Positions 15,234 through 24,636 of a DNA stretch of 64,000 nucleotides are shown piece after piece. The position numbers and the translations under genes are program-made. The notes beneath the pieces were generated by a model that worked only from the letters and a program-made list of their open reading frames with translations, searched no databases and was not told where the DNA came from. The stretch is from assembly GCA_017308135.1 (NCBI GenBank), contig JAFKFM010000015.1, forward strand, positions 62,001 through 126,000, in the 5' to 3' direction. Source of the DNA: Alphaproteobacteria bacterium. GTDB lineage: Bacteria; Pseudomonadota; Alphaproteobacteria; CACIAM-22H2. How positions within the stretch are numbered: the first letter of the stretch is position 1; the number at the start of each line of letters is the position of its first letter.

Positions 15234-16142
15234 CTAACCGCGCACCACGTAGAACAGCACGACCATCCCGACCGCGGCGGCCGGCAACAGCCAGACCGCC
15301 TCGCGCGCCCCGCCCTTGTTGCGCATGTTGAAGAAGTGGCGCACGGCGATGCCGCAGACGGCCACGCCCGCCAGGATCGCCCAGTTCCATTCATGGCCCC
15401 AGGTCGACGCCCAGTTCTTCGACAGCATGATGAACACGATCGGCAGCGTGAAATAGTTGTTATGCAGCGAGCGGAATTTCGCCTGCTTGGCGTATTTGCC
15501 TTCGGGCTTGGTGCCCGCCGCCGTCGCCTCGACCAATTCGCGCTGGTTGGGAATGATGATCATCCACACATTCGCGGTCATGATCGTGCCGATGACGGCG
15601 CCCACATGGATATAGGCGGCGTGCGCGGTCATGATATGCGACAGCACATACGCCACCAGCACGAGACCCGCGAAGGTCGCGGCCATCGCACCGCCGGGAT
15701 TGCCCTCGGCCCAAGCGCTCTTCCACAGCAGATCGTAGACGGTCCAGCTGATCGCGATGGTGGCGAGCGACACGGCGATCGCCGCGCCGATGCCGTAGGG
15801 TGCAAGCGCTTCGATCGTCAGGAAATCGCCGGTCGAGCCCACGTAGTAAAGCAGCGCCAGCAGCAGAATGCCCGAGATCCAGGTGAAAGCCGCTTCCCAT
15901 TTGAACCAATGCAGTTCCTTGGGCAGCGTGGGCGGCGCCACGGCGAATTTCTCGACGCGATAAAAACCGCCGCCATGGACGAGCCACACCTCGCCTTCGA
16001 CGCGATCCTTGGGCGTCTCCAGCGGGCGGAAATGCGATTCAAGCCAGTTGAAATAGAACGACGCGCCGATCCAGGCGATGCCGGTGATGACATGCGTCCA
16101 GCGGACGAGAATATCGAGCCATTCGAGCAGCAGCGGATCCAT
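15234..16142 (-). CDS. puuD: Membrane urate hydroxylase PuuD, without the cytochrome c domain
   Basis: Oxidises urate to 5-hydroxyisourate at the inner membrane. The 302-residue product is all membrane domain with about eight hydrophobic helices and the family segments WLDILVRWTHVITGIAWIG, HWFKWEAAFTW and RSLHNNYFTLPIVFIMLS. Many PuuD proteins carry an added C-terminal cytochrome c; here the protein ends directly after the last helix, with no CxxCH. The start at 16142 (MDPLLLEW) follows the hiuH stop by 8 bases; a start at 16181 would overlap hiuH by 31 bases and is less likely. It forms an operon with hiuH. Confidence 0.88.
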   Translation of the reverse strand: MDPLLLEWLDILVRWTHVITGIAWIGASFYFNWLESHFRPLETPKDRVEGEVWLVHGGGFYRVEKFAVAPPTLPKELHWFKWEAAFTWISGILLLALLYYVGSTGDFLTIEALAPYGIGAAIAVSLATIAISWTVYDLLWKSAWAEGNPGGAMAATFAGLVLVAYVLSHIMTAHAAYIHVGAVIGTIMTANVWMIIIPNQRELVEATAAGTKPEGKYAKQAKFRSLHNNYFTLPIVFIMLSKNWASTWGHEWNWAILAGVAVCGIAVRHFFNMRNKGGAREAVWLLPAAAVGMVVLFYVVRG

Positions 16143-16150
16143 GGCGTTTC

Positions 16151-16504
16151 TCAAGACCCCCGGTAGGTGGACATGCTCCACGGCGTGGCCAGCAGCGGCA
16201 CGTGGTATTTGCCGTTCGGCTCCGCGATGCCGAAGGCGATCGGCACGACGTCCAGGAACGGCGGGTCGGGCAATTGCACACCCTTCGCGCGGTAGTACGC
16301 GGCAAGCTCGAATTGGAATTCGTAGCGCCCGACTTGAAACTCCGCCCCCGGCAGCAGCGGCTTGTTGCTGCGCCCGTCGGCGTCGGTCACGCCGTCCACC
16401 AGCACGATTTCCGTATTGCCGGTCTTGCGGATCAGCTTGAACTTGAGCCCTTCGGCCGGCTTGCCGTGATAGGTGTCGAGCACATGGGTGGACAAATGGC
16501 CCAT
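16151..16504 (-). CDS. hiuH: 5-hydroxyisourate hydrolase (transthyretin-like)
   Basis: Hydrolyses 5-hydroxyisourate, the PuuD product, to OHCU. At 117 residues it has normal length. The N-terminal LSTHVLDTYHGKPA His, a central Arg and the C-terminal diagnostic YRGS ending are intact. No signal peptide is seen, so it is cytoplasmic. It is the first gene of the hiuH-puuD unit. The third step, OHCU decarboxylase, is not encoded in this window unless the PuuE-type gene at 36012 has a partner elsewhere. Confidence 0.93.
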   Translation of the reverse strand: MGHLSTHVLDTYHGKPAEGLKFKLIRKTGNTEIVLVDGVTDADGRSNKPLLPGAEFQVGRYEFQFELAAYYRAKGVQLPDPPFLDVVPIAFGIAEPNGKYHVPLLATPWSMSTYRGS

Positions 16505-16655
16505 CGATTTCCTCGCTTAGGGATTGGGCAGCAAGCTAATGCCGCGCCGCAAAATCCACAAGTAAGCTCGATTTTGCCTAGGTTTAGCCCGACCTGCCCA
16601 AACGTTGAGCAACATCCTTGATTTCGCGGCTGGGACTCCGGCATCGTGACCCGGA

Positions 16656-16673
16656 CCGGTCGATCCCGACCGG
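16656..16673. repeat. 7+7 inverted repeat upstream of the ABC ATPase
   Basis: CCGGTCG and CGACCGG flank ATCC, 56 bases before the GTG of the ABC ATPase gene, in the 224-base divergent region shared with hiuH. It could be an operator or a leader hairpin. Apart from this and the Shine-Dalgarno, I see nothing else in the spacer. Confidence 0.4.
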
Positions 16674-16728
16674 CACAGCCCTTGCTCCTTGGGGAGGAAA
16701 GTTTCCCTCGCCAGCGGAGATAAACCCC

Positions 16729-17529
16729 GTGACCGCAGCCGACACCTTCATCGATATCGACAAGGTCGACCTCGTTTACCGCACCAAGGACGGGGATACG
16801 CTTGCCCTCAACCAGGCGGACCTCAAAATCCGTCAGGGTGAATTCGTCGCGGTCGTCGGGCCGTCGGGCTGCGGGAAATCGACGCTGCTGAAGCTCGTCT
16901 CGGGCCTGCATCTGGCCAGCAAGGGCAACGTCATCGTCGGCGGCCAGGAAGTGACCGGCCCGCTGAAGATTTGCGGCATGGCGTTCCAGAACTCGATCAT
17001 GCTGCCCTGGCGCACGCTGATGGACAACGTGCTGCTGCCGCTGGAAATCGTCGAGCCGCACGCCAAGACCTTCCGCCGCGACAAGGAAAAGCACATCGCC
17101 GCCGCGAAGGAATTGCTCGCGACCGTCGGCCTCAAAGGCTTCGAAGACAAGTTCCCCTGGCAGCTTTCGGGCGGCATGCAGCAGCGCGGCTCGCTGTGCC
17201 GCGCGCTGATCCATTCGCCGCAGATGCTGTTGCTGGACGAACCCTTCGCGGCGCTGGACGCGTTCACGCGCGAGGAATTGTGGGACGTCGTGCAGACGCT
17301 GTGGATCAAGAAGCGCCCCACCGTCATGCTCATCACCCACGATCTGCGAGAGGCCGTGTATCTGGCCGATCGCGTGTTCATGATGAGCGCGCGTCCGGGC
17401 AAGATCATCTCGATCACCGAAAGCAATTTCGCGCGCCCGCGCAAACTCGAGGACACGTTCAAGCCGGAATTCGTCGACATCGTGCACAAGCTGCGCGACG
17501 AGATTTCGGCCGTGCGCGCGTCGAAGTGA
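16729..17529 (+). CDS. ABC transporter ATPase, nitrate/sulfonate/pyrimidine-precursor type, no partner genes
   Basis: A 266-residue ATPase of the SsuB/TauB/ThiZ family that would drive uptake of a small anion or nitrogen compound. Walker [11 protein letters not shown]-loop MAFQNSIMLPW, signature LSGGMQQRGSLCRAL, Walker B LLLDEP and switch His in LITHDLREA are complete. GTG at 16729 has GGAGA about 8 bases upstream; the frame extends to 16618 but without a site. No permease or binding protein is adjacent. Its stop overlaps the methyltransferase start. Its place next to urate genes suggests a purine-related cargo, but that is inference. Confidence 0.85.
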   Translation: MTAADTFIDIDKVDLVYRTKDGDTLALNQADLKIRQGEFVAVVGPSGCGKSTLLKLVSGLHLASKGNVIVGGQEVTGPLKICGMAFQNSIMLPWRTLMDNVLLPLEIVEPHAKTFRRDKEKHIAAAKELLATVGLKGFEDKFPWQLSGGMQQRGSLCRALIHSPQMLLLDEPFAALDAFTREELWDVVQTLWIKKRPTVMLITHDLREAVYLADRVFMMSARPGKIISITESNFARPRKLEDTFKPEFVDIVHKLRDEISAVRASK

Positions 17530-18521
17530 CCGGGGGCGGGAGCAAGCCGCCCCCGCCCTTCACGCTCCAGCGCGCGCTGGCCGGGTTCTATCCGGCCGCC
17601 GCGTTCCTCGCCGGTCTCGAACTCGACCTGTTCGCCGCCCTCGCGCGCGGGCCCTTGCGCGCTAACGAACTCGCGCGCGCGATCGACGCGAAAGACGAAA
17701 CGCGCCTCGCCGCCTTGTGCGACGCGCTCTGCGTCTACGGTTTCCTCGTGCGCGACGGCGAACGCCGCTACGCGCTGACTGCGGAATCCGCCGCCTATCT
17801 CGTGCCCGAGGCGCCCGGCTATATCGGGCCGATCGCGCCGGTCTATGGGCGCTTTTTTCGGGGCGGCCTCGATTTCGCGCGTGCGGTACGCGAGGCGACG
17901 CCCTCCGGCGCGCAGGATTCGTCGGAAGACGCGTTTCTGCGCGGCATCCACAAAACCGCCCTCGCCGTCGGGCGCGATATCGCCAAACGCTTCGATCTTT
18001 CCGGCGCCAAACACTTGATCGATGCGGGTTGCGGCGGGGCCGGTGTCGCCATCGCGCTGTGCAAGGCTTTGCCGGGCCTGACCGCGACGGCGAGCGATCT
18101 CGTCCCCGCCTTGCCGGTGGCGCGCGAATTTGTCGCGGCGGCGGGACTCGCGGATCGTATCGTCATCGACGAAGGCGATGTGCTGAAGGGCCCACCCCCC
18201 GGCGGCCCGGCCGATATCGTCGTCGCGCGGGCTTTGTTACAGGTTTTGGGACCGGCGGAAGCCGAAACGGCGCTCGTCAATCTCGCCCGAGCGGTCGCGC
18301 CCGGCGGGTTGCTGATCGTCGCCGGTGCGGTTCTTCACGACGACGGGCTTGCGCCGGACGACATGGTGGGCTTCAACTTGTCCCTGATGACACTGTTCGA
18401 ACACGGCCGCGCCTATACCCAATCGAAACACGAAGCCTGGTTCGCGAAAGCGGGAATGGGCGCGCCGGCGCGCATCGTGTTGCCGTCGGGCGGCTCGCTG
18501 CTGTGGGCGCGCAAGCCATGA
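17526..18521 (+). CDS. SAM-dependent methyltransferase with N-terminal dimerisation domain
   Basis: A 331-residue class I methyltransferase of the hydroxyneurosporene/acetylserotonin O-methyltransferase type. Residues about 10-90 form the winged-helix dimerisation domain (LELDLFAALARG, LVRDGERRYALT). SAM motif I is HLIDAGCGGAGVAIALCKALPGL near 160-180. The C-terminal part keeps the family fold, with LVNLARAVAPGGLLIVAG. GTG at 17526 overlaps the ATPase stop, and its first codons form a strong GC hairpin (17532-17554), so translation likely depends on the upstream gene. The acceptor is unknown. Confidence 0.75.
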   Translation: MTGGGSKPPPPFTLQRALAGFYPAAAFLAGLELDLFAALARGPLRANELARAIDAKDETRLAALCDALCVYGFLVRDGERRYALTAESAAYLVPEAPGYIGPIAPVYGRFFRGGLDFARAVREATPSGAQDSSEDAFLRGIHKTALAVGRDIAKRFDLSGAKHLIDAGCGGAGVAIALCKALPGLTATASDLVPALPVAREFVAAAGLADRIVIDEGDVLKGPPPGGPADIVVARALLQVLGPAEAETALVNLARAVAPGGLLIVAGAVLHDDGLAPDDMVGFNLSLMTLFEHGRAYTQSKHEAWFAKAGMGAPARIVLPSGGSLLWARKP

Positions 18522-19570
18522 CCGCGCAGCTCAAGTCGACGATCGACGCGCTTGCCGAACGCCTGACCGAGCCGGTCGTGCGGCTCGACGCACACCGGCG
18601 CATCGTGTTCGCCAACGCCGCCTTCGTGCGCGTGTTCGGCACCGCACCGGGCAGCATCGCCGCACTCGCCGCCGACGATACGGCCAAAGCGTCGCTGATC
18701 GCGGCGTTGTCGGCCGCCAACGAAGCCGAATTGCCGCTGACGGACGCGCAAGGCGAATTGATCCTCGTCTCGATCGATTCGATGCGCTGCGGCGACGGAC
18801 ATGTCGCCGTGCTGCGCCCGCAGACGACGCAAGCCTCGCGCGCGACGGATTACTTCCTCGCCGCCGCGAGCCACGAAATGCGCACGCCGCTCAACGCCAT
18901 ACTCGGCTTCGCGCAGATGATCGCGCGCGGCGTGGGCGGCCCCGCCACCGACAAGCAGCGCGAATACGCGGAATCGATCGAGACCGGCGCCAAGCTGCTG
19001 ATGGGCATTTTCGAGGAATTGCTGGAAGTCGCGCGCGGCGACGATACGGCCGAGCGGCTCAACGAAGCCGCCCTGGATCTCGGCTCGCTCGCGCGCGGGC
19101 AGCTCGATCTCGTCCGCCCGCAAGCCGAGGACGCGCAGGTGGCGCTCGCCATGCAGCACCCACCCGAGCCGATCGCGATTTCGGCCGACGCGCGCAAGCT
19201 GTCGCAATGCGTGCTGAACATGCTCGCCAACGCGATCAATTTCGCGCCCCAAGGCAGCACGGTGACGCTGGGTCTGGGCCGCGCGCAAGACGGCGACGTG
19301 GTGCTGTGGGTCGCGGATCAAGGGCCGGGCATACCGCCCACCGATATCCGCAGCCTCGACGAGAAGTTCCTGCGTGCGGTGCCGGGCGATCTCATCCGCC
19401 GCACGCCGGGCGCGGGGCTGGGCCTCGCCATTGTGCGCCGCTATGCCGAACTGCATGGCGGGCGGCTGGATATCGGTACGGGGGCCGGCGGTGGTGCATG
19501 CGTCACGCTGCGCCTGCCCGCCAATCGCCTGCTCGGTGCCGCCCCCGCGAAACGCGCCGGGATCGTTTAG
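18518..19570 (+). CDS. Soluble PAS-type sensor histidine kinase
   Basis: A 350-residue cytoplasmic histidine kinase without membrane segments. Residues 10-100 are a PAS-like sensor (VVRLDAHRRIVFANAAFVRVFG), phospho-acceptor H119 lies in AASHEMRTPLNAILGF, and the ATPase domain has the N box (NMLANAINFA), G1 (VADQGPGI) and G2 (GAGLGLAIVRRYAELHGG). The ATG overlaps the methyltransferase stop as ATGA. No response regulator gene is next to it, so it is an orphan kinase. It ends 2 bases from the convergent M20 gene. Confidence 0.88.
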   Translation: MTAQLKSTIDALAERLTEPVVRLDAHRRIVFANAAFVRVFGTAPGSIAALAADDTAKASLIAALSAANEAELPLTDAQGELILVSIDSMRCGDGHVAVLRPQTTQASRATDYFLAAASHEMRTPLNAILGFAQMIARGVGGPATDKQREYAESIETGAKLLMGIFEELLEVARGDDTAERLNEAALDLGSLARGQLDLVRPQAEDAQVALAMQHPPEPIAISADARKLSQCVLNMLANAINFAPQGSTVTLGLGRAQDGDVVLWVADQGPGIPPTDIRSLDEKFLRAVPGDLIRRTPGAGLGLAIVRRYAELHGGRLDIGTGAGGGACVTLRLPANRLLGAAPAKRAGIV

Positions 19571-19572
19571 CC

Positions 19573-20814
19573 TTACTCGTTCGCGAGCGCTTCGAGCGAC
19601 GCGACCAGCACGCGCGCCCCGGCCGCGAGATCGGACGGCGTGGCCGCTTCCGCTTCGTTGTGGCTGATGCCGCGCTCGCACGGCACGAAGATCATGCCCG
19701 CGGGGCAGAAGGGTGCGACATGCATCGCGTCGTGCCCGGCGCCCGAAGGCATGTCCATGTTCGGTAAGCCCAGCGCGGTGGCCTTGTCGCGCACCAGATC
19801 GACGATGCGCTTGTCGAACACCGTCGGCGCCACGTCGGTGATGCGCTGCACGGCCACGCCGCACGGGCCCACGGCCGCTTTCGCCACCGCTTCGATGCCC
19901 GAACCCAAACGCGCGAGTACGGCCGCATCCGGATGGCGGAAGTCGATCGTGAAATGCACATGGCCCGGCACGGTGTTGGGCGAGCCCGGGCGGCATTCGA
20001 AACGGCCGACGGTGAAGCGCACGATGTCGGCCGGGTCGTGCATGTGGCGCTCCAGCGCCGAGACGATGGCGACGGCGCTTTTCAGCGCGTCCTTGCGCAC
20101 GCGCAAAGGCGTGGTGCCCGCATGGGCTTCCTCGCCGACGATATCCAGCGTGTAGCGCTGCGAACCTTGAATGCCCGTCACGACGCCAATCGTCTTGGCG
20201 CCCGCTTCCAAGCGCGGCCCCTGTTCGATATGCGCTTCGATATAGGCGTGGAAATTCCGGTCGAACCCGTCGATCTGGCGCACCGGCGCTTCGGCCAGCG
20301 TCTTGGCGAGCGCATCGCGCAGCACCACGCCGTCGCGGTCGGTCACGCCCAACATCTTTTCGAGATCGTCGTGCCCCGACCAGACGGACGAGCCCATCGC
20401 GCCGGGCTGGAAACGGCTGCCTTCCTCGTTCATCCAGGCGACGACCTGGACCGGGCGCTTGGTGCGGATACCCGCGTCGTCGAGCGCTTCCAGCGCTTCG
20501 AAACCGGCGAGCACGCCGTAGATGCCGTCGTATTTGCCGCCGGTGGGCTGGCTGTCCATGTGGGAGCCGGTGACGACCGGCGCGGCGTCGTTCTCCGTGC
20601 CCGCCCGGCGGATATAGAGATTGCCGATCGGATCGCCGAACAGATCGTAGCCGCGCGCCTGCGCCCAGCCGCCGATCAAGCGGCGCGCGGCAGCGTCCTC
20701 CGCCGACAGCGCCTGACGGTTCACCCCGCCCTTGGACAGGCCGCCCAGCTTGGCCATGTCGACATGGCGTTGCCACAGGCGGGTTTCGTCGATACGGGAT
20801 GCGGCGTCGGACAT
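19573..20814 (-). CDS. M20-family carbamoylase (allantoate amidohydrolase / N-carbamoyl amino acid hydrolase / beta-ureidopropionase)
   Basis: A 413-residue zinc hydrolase that cleaves N-carbamoyl groups, releasing ammonium and CO2 or ureide. Metal-binding and catalytic segments are intact: GSHMDSQPTGGKYDGIYG, WMNEEGSRF, HAGTTPLRVRKDAL and GAGHDAMHVAPFCPAGMIFVP. The three activities named share this architecture and cannot be separated by eye. It lies 50 bases after ureG in the same direction, so it may be read with the urease operon. Next to urate and urease genes an allantoate-type role is attractive. Confidence 0.85.
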   Translation of the reverse strand: MSDAASRIDETRLWQRHVDMAKLGGLSKGGVNRQALSAEDAAARRLIGGWAQARGYDLFGDPIGNLYIRRAGTENDAAPVVTGSHMDSQPTGGKYDGIYGVLAGFEALEALDDAGIRTKRPVQVVAWMNEEGSRFQPGAMGSSVWSGHDDLEKMLGVTDRDGVVLRDALAKTLAEAPVRQIDGFDRNFHAYIEAHIEQGPRLEAGAKTIGVVTGIQGSQRYTLDIVGEEAHAGTTPLRVRKDALKSAVAIVSALERHMHDPADIVRFTVGRFECRPGSPNTVPGHVHFTIDFRHPDAAVLARLGSGIEAVAKAAVGPCGVAVQRITDVAPTVFDKRIVDLVRDKATALGLPNMDMPSGAGHDAMHVAPFCPAGMIFVPCERGISHNEAEAATPSDLAAGARVLVASLEALANE

Positions 20815-20864
20815 TCGGGGGCTCCTATCTCAAGCCGTTCCTTTGCGGCATTCCGCGCGGGTTT

Positions 20865-21491
20865 TCAAGCCGCGCGCGCGGGCAGGCCGCCGGCCTTGGC
20901 GATGAAATCGACGATCTCGGTCACACCCTTCCCGGCGCGGATATTGGTGAAATAGAAGGGCCGGGTTCCCCGCATCTTCTTGGCGTCGCGGTCCATCACC
21001 TCGAGCGACGCGCCCACATAAGGCGCCAGATCGATCTTGTTGATGACCAGCAAATCCGAGCGCGTGATGCCCGGCCCGCCCTTGCGCGGGATTTTGTCGC
21101 CCGCTGACACGTCGATCACGTAGATCGTGAGGTCCGCAAGTTCGGGCGAGAAGGTGGCCGCGAGATTGTCGCCGCCGCTTTCGACGAACAGAAGTTCGAG
21201 GCCGGGGAATTTGCGCGTCATCTCCGCGACCGCCGCGAGATTGGCGGACGCATCCTCGCGGATCGCCGTATGCGGGCAGCCGCCGGTTTCCACGCCCGCG
21301 ATCCGGTCGGGATCGAGCGCGCCGGAGCGCGTCAGGAACAGCGCGTCTTCCTTCGTGTAGATGTCGTTGGTGATCGCGGCGACGTCCCAACGCTGGCGCA
21401 TCGTCTTGCACAGCGCGTCGACCAACGCCGTCTTGCCCGACCCCACCGGCCCGCCGATCCCGACGCGCAAAGGTCCCGTGTGTTTGTTCAT
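20865..21491 (-). CDS. ureG: Urease accessory GTPase UreG
   Basis: GTPase that powers nickel delivery to urease. The 208-residue product has P-loop GPVGSGKT at 14-21, the Cys-Pro-His metal-binding motif in [28 protein letters not shown] and NKIDLAPYV guanine-recognition motif. ATG at 21491 overlaps the ureF stop (ATGA). It is the last accessory gene of the ureDABCEFG operon. Confidence 0.97.
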   Translation of the reverse strand: MNKHTGPLRVGIGGPVGSGKTALVDALCKTMRQRWDVAAITNDIYTKEDALFLTRSGALDPDRIAGVETGGCPHTAIREDASANLAAVAEMTRKFPGLELLFVESGGDNLAATFSPELADLTIYVIDVSAGDKIPRKGGPGITRSDLLVINKIDLAPYVGASLEVMDRDAKKMRGTRPFYFTNIRAGKGVTEIVDFIAKAGGLPARAA

Positions 21492-22144
21492 GATCTGAAT
21501 AACCGTGTGTATTGGGTTTCGTGGCGGAAGGAGAGTATGTCGAGCGCGGATGCGGCCGAGCCCGCATCGTCGAGGTCGCGATCCAACGCCGCATCGCGCG
21601 CGGCTTCGATCGCGTCTTCGAGCCCCGAGATCGCCGCAAGCCCGTCGCTCTGCCCCAGCGGAATGGCGCGCACGGCGGCCGAGACCATATTCGCGGCGAA
21701 GGCGTGAAGATAGGCGCCGAGCGCCTCCGGCAACGGAATGCCGGCTTGCGCGGCGGCACGCGCGACGGCAACGGGATAGATTTGCGGATCGCCGTCGAAA
21801 CCCGGCCACGCCTTGGCGACGGCGGAGGCGAAGCTCGTCCCCTGCTGCGTGGCTTCCAAGGCGAGTTCCCCTGTCCCGCGCATCGCGGCGGCGCGTTGCG
21901 CGATGTCGGCGAAAGCTTGCGTATCTTCGGCCAATGTCGCGCGCCACGCATGGACGAAGAACACTGCATCGGCGCGCGCCGGCCCATATTCTAGCAAATC
22001 GCTTATCCACGCGATCAGATCGGCCGCCCCGGTCACGCGCTTGTCCTCGATCGCGGCTTCCAGCCCATGGCTATAGGCGAAGGCGCCGACGGGAAACGCC
22101 GGCGACAGCCACGCGATCAGCCGCAACAAAGCGTCAGTGCGCAT
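21488..22144 (-). CDS. ureF: Urease accessory protein UreF
   Basis: Nickel-insertion chaperone that forms the UreDFG complex. It is 218 residues from the chosen start [20 protein letters not shown], the conserved family opening. [16 protein letters not shown] and the C-terminal [16 protein letters not shown] are typical. Alternative in-frame ATGs at 22156 and 22177 overlap ureE more and have no better ribosome site. It overlaps ureE by 11 bases and ureG by 4. Confidence 0.92.
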   Translation of the reverse strand: MRTDALLRLIAWLSPAFPVGAFAYSHGLEAAIEDKRVTGAADLIAWISDLLEYGPARADAVFFVHAWRATLAEDTQAFADIAQRAAAMRGTGELALEATQQGTSFASAVAKAWPGFDGDPQIYPVAVARAAAQAGIPLPEALGAYLHAFAANMVSAAVRAIPLGQSDGLAAISGLEDAIEAARDAALDRDLDDAGSAASALDILSFRHETQYTRLFRS

Positions 22145-22568
22145 GATAGGCGCCATGCTCGGGCGCGAAGCTTTCATTCGCGCGGAAGACTTTGGCGCCG
22201 AGACCGTTCAGCATCGCCTCGATCACATGGTCGTAGGCGATGCGCAAACGCCCGTCGTCGAGCACTTGCACCGCGAGATGGCGGTTGCCGAGATGCCAGG
22301 CGAGCTTCGCCGTGTGTGCTGCATCGCGCCCCGCGATATCGAGAACGTCTTCCGCCGCCGCCCGCACTTCGACGAACTTGCCGTCGTCCAACGCCAGCCC
22401 GTCGCCTTCGTGCAGATGGGTCGCGTGGACGAGATCGAGCAAGAATTCCCCGCCCGCATCGTCCACCAGCAACTGGCGGCGCAGATGGCGCTTGTCATGC
22501 GCCAGCGTGACCGACCCCGCTTTCAAGCCGCGATCCCAATCCTGTTCGACCGCCAAAGCCCGGCGCAT
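22134..22568 (-). CDS. ureE: Urease nickel metallochaperone UreE
   Basis: A 144-residue nickel-binding dimer. The N-terminal peptide-binding domain and the C-terminal metallochaperone domain (HTAKLAWHLGNRHLAVQV, with the conserved bridging His) are present. The tail ends in a short histidine group (EHGAYHAH) instead of the long polyhistidine run of some homologues. The stop overlaps the ureF start region; ureC ends 1 base before its start. Confidence 0.92.
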   Translation of the reverse strand: MRRALAVEQDWDRGLKAGSVTLAHDKRHLRRQLLVDDAGGEFLLDLVHATHLHEGDGLALDDGKFVEVRAAAEDVLDIAGRDAAHTAKLAWHLGNRHLAVQVLDDGRLRIAYDHVIEAMLNGLGAKVFRANESFAPEHGAYHAH

Positions 22569-22569
22569 G

Positions 22570-24279
22570 TCAGAACAGGAAATAGCGCTGGGCGAGCGGC
22601 AACACGTCGGCCGGTTCGCAGACCAGCGCCTTGCCGTCGGCGCGCACTTCGTAGGTCTCGGGATCGACCTCCATTTTCGGCAGCGCGTTGTTGAGGACCA
22701 TATCCTTCTTGCCGATCTTGCGGATGCCCTTCACCGGCAGCACGGCGCGGTCGAGCTTGAGCTTCTTCGCGATGCCGTCCTTGTAGGCGGCTTGCGACAC
22801 GAAGGTGAGGCACGACGACGCCAGCGCGCGGCCGAACGCGCCGAACATCGGGCGGTAATGCACGGGCTGCGGCGTGGGGATCGAGGCGTTGGGATCGCCC
22901 ATCGGGGCCGCCGCGATCTGCCCGCATTTCAAGATCATCTCGGGCTTGGCGCCGAAAAACGCCGGCTGCCAAATCACGAGATCGGCGTATTTGCCCTTCT
23001 CGATCGAGCCGACATACTTGGCGATGCCCTGCGCCAACGCGGGATTGATCGTGTATTTCGCCACATAGCGCTTGACGCGGAAATTGTCGTTCTCGCCCTT
23101 CTCCTCCGGCAGGCGCCCGCGCTGGACCTTCATCTTATGCGCGGTCTGCCACGTGCGGGTGATCGTCTCGCCGATGCGGCCCATCGCTTGGCTGTCGGAG
23201 CTCATCATCGAGATGGCGCCCATATCGTGCAGGATATCCTCGGCCGCGATCGTCTCGCGCCTTATGCGGCTTTCGGCGAAGGCCACGTCTTCCGGAATGC
23301 GCCCATCGAGGTGATGGCACACCATCAACATGTCGAGATGCTCGTCGATCGTGTTGCGCGTGAACGGCCGCGTCGGATTGGTCGAGGACGGCAACACGTT
23401 GGGCAGGCCGCAGACCTTGACGATGTCGGGCGCGTGGCCGCCGCCCGCCCCTTCCGTGTGGAAGGAGTGGATGTTGCGGCCCTTGAACGCGGCGATCGTA
23501 TCTTCGACGAAGCCACTTTCGTTCAGCGTATCGGTGTGGATCGCGACTTGAATGTCGTATTTCTCCGCGACCGACAGGCAAACGTCGATGGCGCTGGGCG
23601 TCGTGCCCCAATCTTCGTGCAGCTTCAGCGCACATGCGCCCGCCTTGATCATCTCGACCAGCGGGGCCTGCGCCGAGGCGTTGCCCTTGCCGAAGAACCC
23701 CAAATTGATTGGCAAGCCTTCGGCGGCTTCGAGCATGCGGTGCATGTGCCACGGACCCGGCGTGCAGGTCGTGGCCGACGTGCCCGCCGCCGGTCCCGTA
23801 CCGCCGCCCATCATCGTGGTGATGCCCGAATAGAGCGCGTCGTCGACCTGCTGCGGGCAAATGAAATGGATATGCGAGTCGATGCCGCCGGCGGTAACGA
23901 TGCGCCCCTCGCCCGCGATCACTTCGGTACCGGGACCGACGATGATATCGACACCCGGCTGAACATCGGGATTACCGGCCTTGCCCAGCGCGGCGATCTT
24001 GCCGTCCTTGATGCCGATGTCGCATTTGACGATGCCCCACCAATCGAGCACCAGCGCGTTGGTGATGACGGTATCGACCGCGCCGCCCGCGCGCGTCACC
24101 TGGCTTTGGCCCATGCCGTCGCGAATGACCTTGCCGCCGCCGAATTTCACTTCCTCGCCGTAAACGGTCAGGTCCTTCTCGACCTCGATGAACAATTCGG
24201 TATCGGCCAAGCGCACGCGATCGCCCGTGGTGGGCCCGTACATGCCGGCATAGGAGGAACGGGGAATACGATAGCTCAT
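22570..24279 (-). CDS. ureC: Urease alpha subunit
   Basis: Catalytic subunit that hydrolyses urea to ammonia and carbamate in the cytoplasm. At 569 residues it is full length. All nickel-site residues are visible: H136 and H138 in [13 protein letters not shown], the carbamylated Lys in [12 protein letters not shown], His in [10 protein letters not shown] and in [15 protein letters not shown], the flap MVCHHLD catalytic His and the Asp in SSDSQAMGR. The start overlaps none of ureB and follows its stop by one base. Confidence 0.98.
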   Translation of the reverse strand: MSYRIPRSSYAGMYGPTTGDRVRLADTELFIEVEKDLTVYGEEVKFGGGKVIRDGMGQSQVTRAGGAVDTVITNALVLDWWGIVKCDIGIKDGKIAALGKAGNPDVQPGVDIIVGPGTEVIAGEGRIVTAGGIDSHIHFICPQQVDDALYSGITTMMGGGTGPAAGTSATTCTPGPWHMHRMLEAAEGLPINLGFFGKGNASAQAPLVEMIKAGACALKLHEDWGTTPSAIDVCLSVAEKYDIQVAIHTDTLNESGFVEDTIAAFKGRNIHSFHTEGAGGGHAPDIVKVCGLPNVLPSSTNPTRPFTRNTIDEHLDMLMVCHHLDGRIPEDVAFAESRIRRETIAAEDILHDMGAISMMSSDSQAMGRIGETITRTWQTAHKMKVQRGRLPEEKGENDNFRVKRYVAKYTINPALAQGIAKYVGSIEKGKYADLVIWQPAFFGAKPEMILKCGQIAAAPMGDPNASIPTPQPVHYRPMFGAFGRALASSCLTFVSQAAYKDGIAKKLKLDRAVLPVKGIRKIGKKDMVLNNALPKMEVDPETYEVRADGKALVCEPADVLPLAQRYFLF

Positions 24280-24280
24280 G

Positions 24281-24625
24281 TCACTTCCCCTTTTTCTTCG
24301 CGGGCTTGGGCGCCGAGGGTTTCAGCTTGCCGTTCACTTCGGCGCGGAAGCCGAACACTTTGCGCGCACCGGCATAGGCGACGAGCGTCACGCGCCGCGT
24401 CTGCCCCGGCTCGAAGCGCACGGCCGTGCCGGCGGGAATGTTCAGCCGCGCGCCATAGGCTTTGTCGCGCGGGAAGGACAGCGCCGGATTGGTTTCGTAG
24501 AAATGATAATGCGAGCCGACCTGGATCGGCCGGTCGCCGGTATTGGCGACGTCGATCTCCACCGTCTTGCGGCCGGCGTTGAGTTCGATCTCGCCTTCGC
24601 GCAGCAGGAATTCGCCCGGTTTCAT
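24281..24625 (-). CDS. ureB: Urease beta subunit
   Basis: Structural beta subunit of the urease trimer, 114 residues. It begins [16 protein letters not shown] and contains the invariant [16 protein letters not shown] and FEPGQTRRV segments. The C-terminus has an added Lys/Pro-rich tail ([10 protein letters not shown]) beyond the usual end. Separate ureA and ureB genes are the usual proteobacterial form. Confidence 0.97.
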   Translation of the reverse strand: MKPGEFLLREGEIELNAGRKTVEIDVANTGDRPIQVGSHYHFYETNPALSFPRDKAYGARLNIPAGTAVRFEPGQTRRVTLVAYAGARKVFGFRAEVNGKLKPSAPKPAKKKGK

Positions 24626-24636
24626 GTCGGCGCCCC

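Noticed and set aside
17532-17554. GC-rich hairpin after the ABC ATPase stop as a terminator
   Set aside because: It has no T-tract and lies within the first codons of the coupled methyltransferase, so it is more likely a translation-control element.
22240-24582. Plus-strand frame of 780 codons across ureC, ureB and ureE
   Set aside because: Shadow of the urease genes; no start site or domain.
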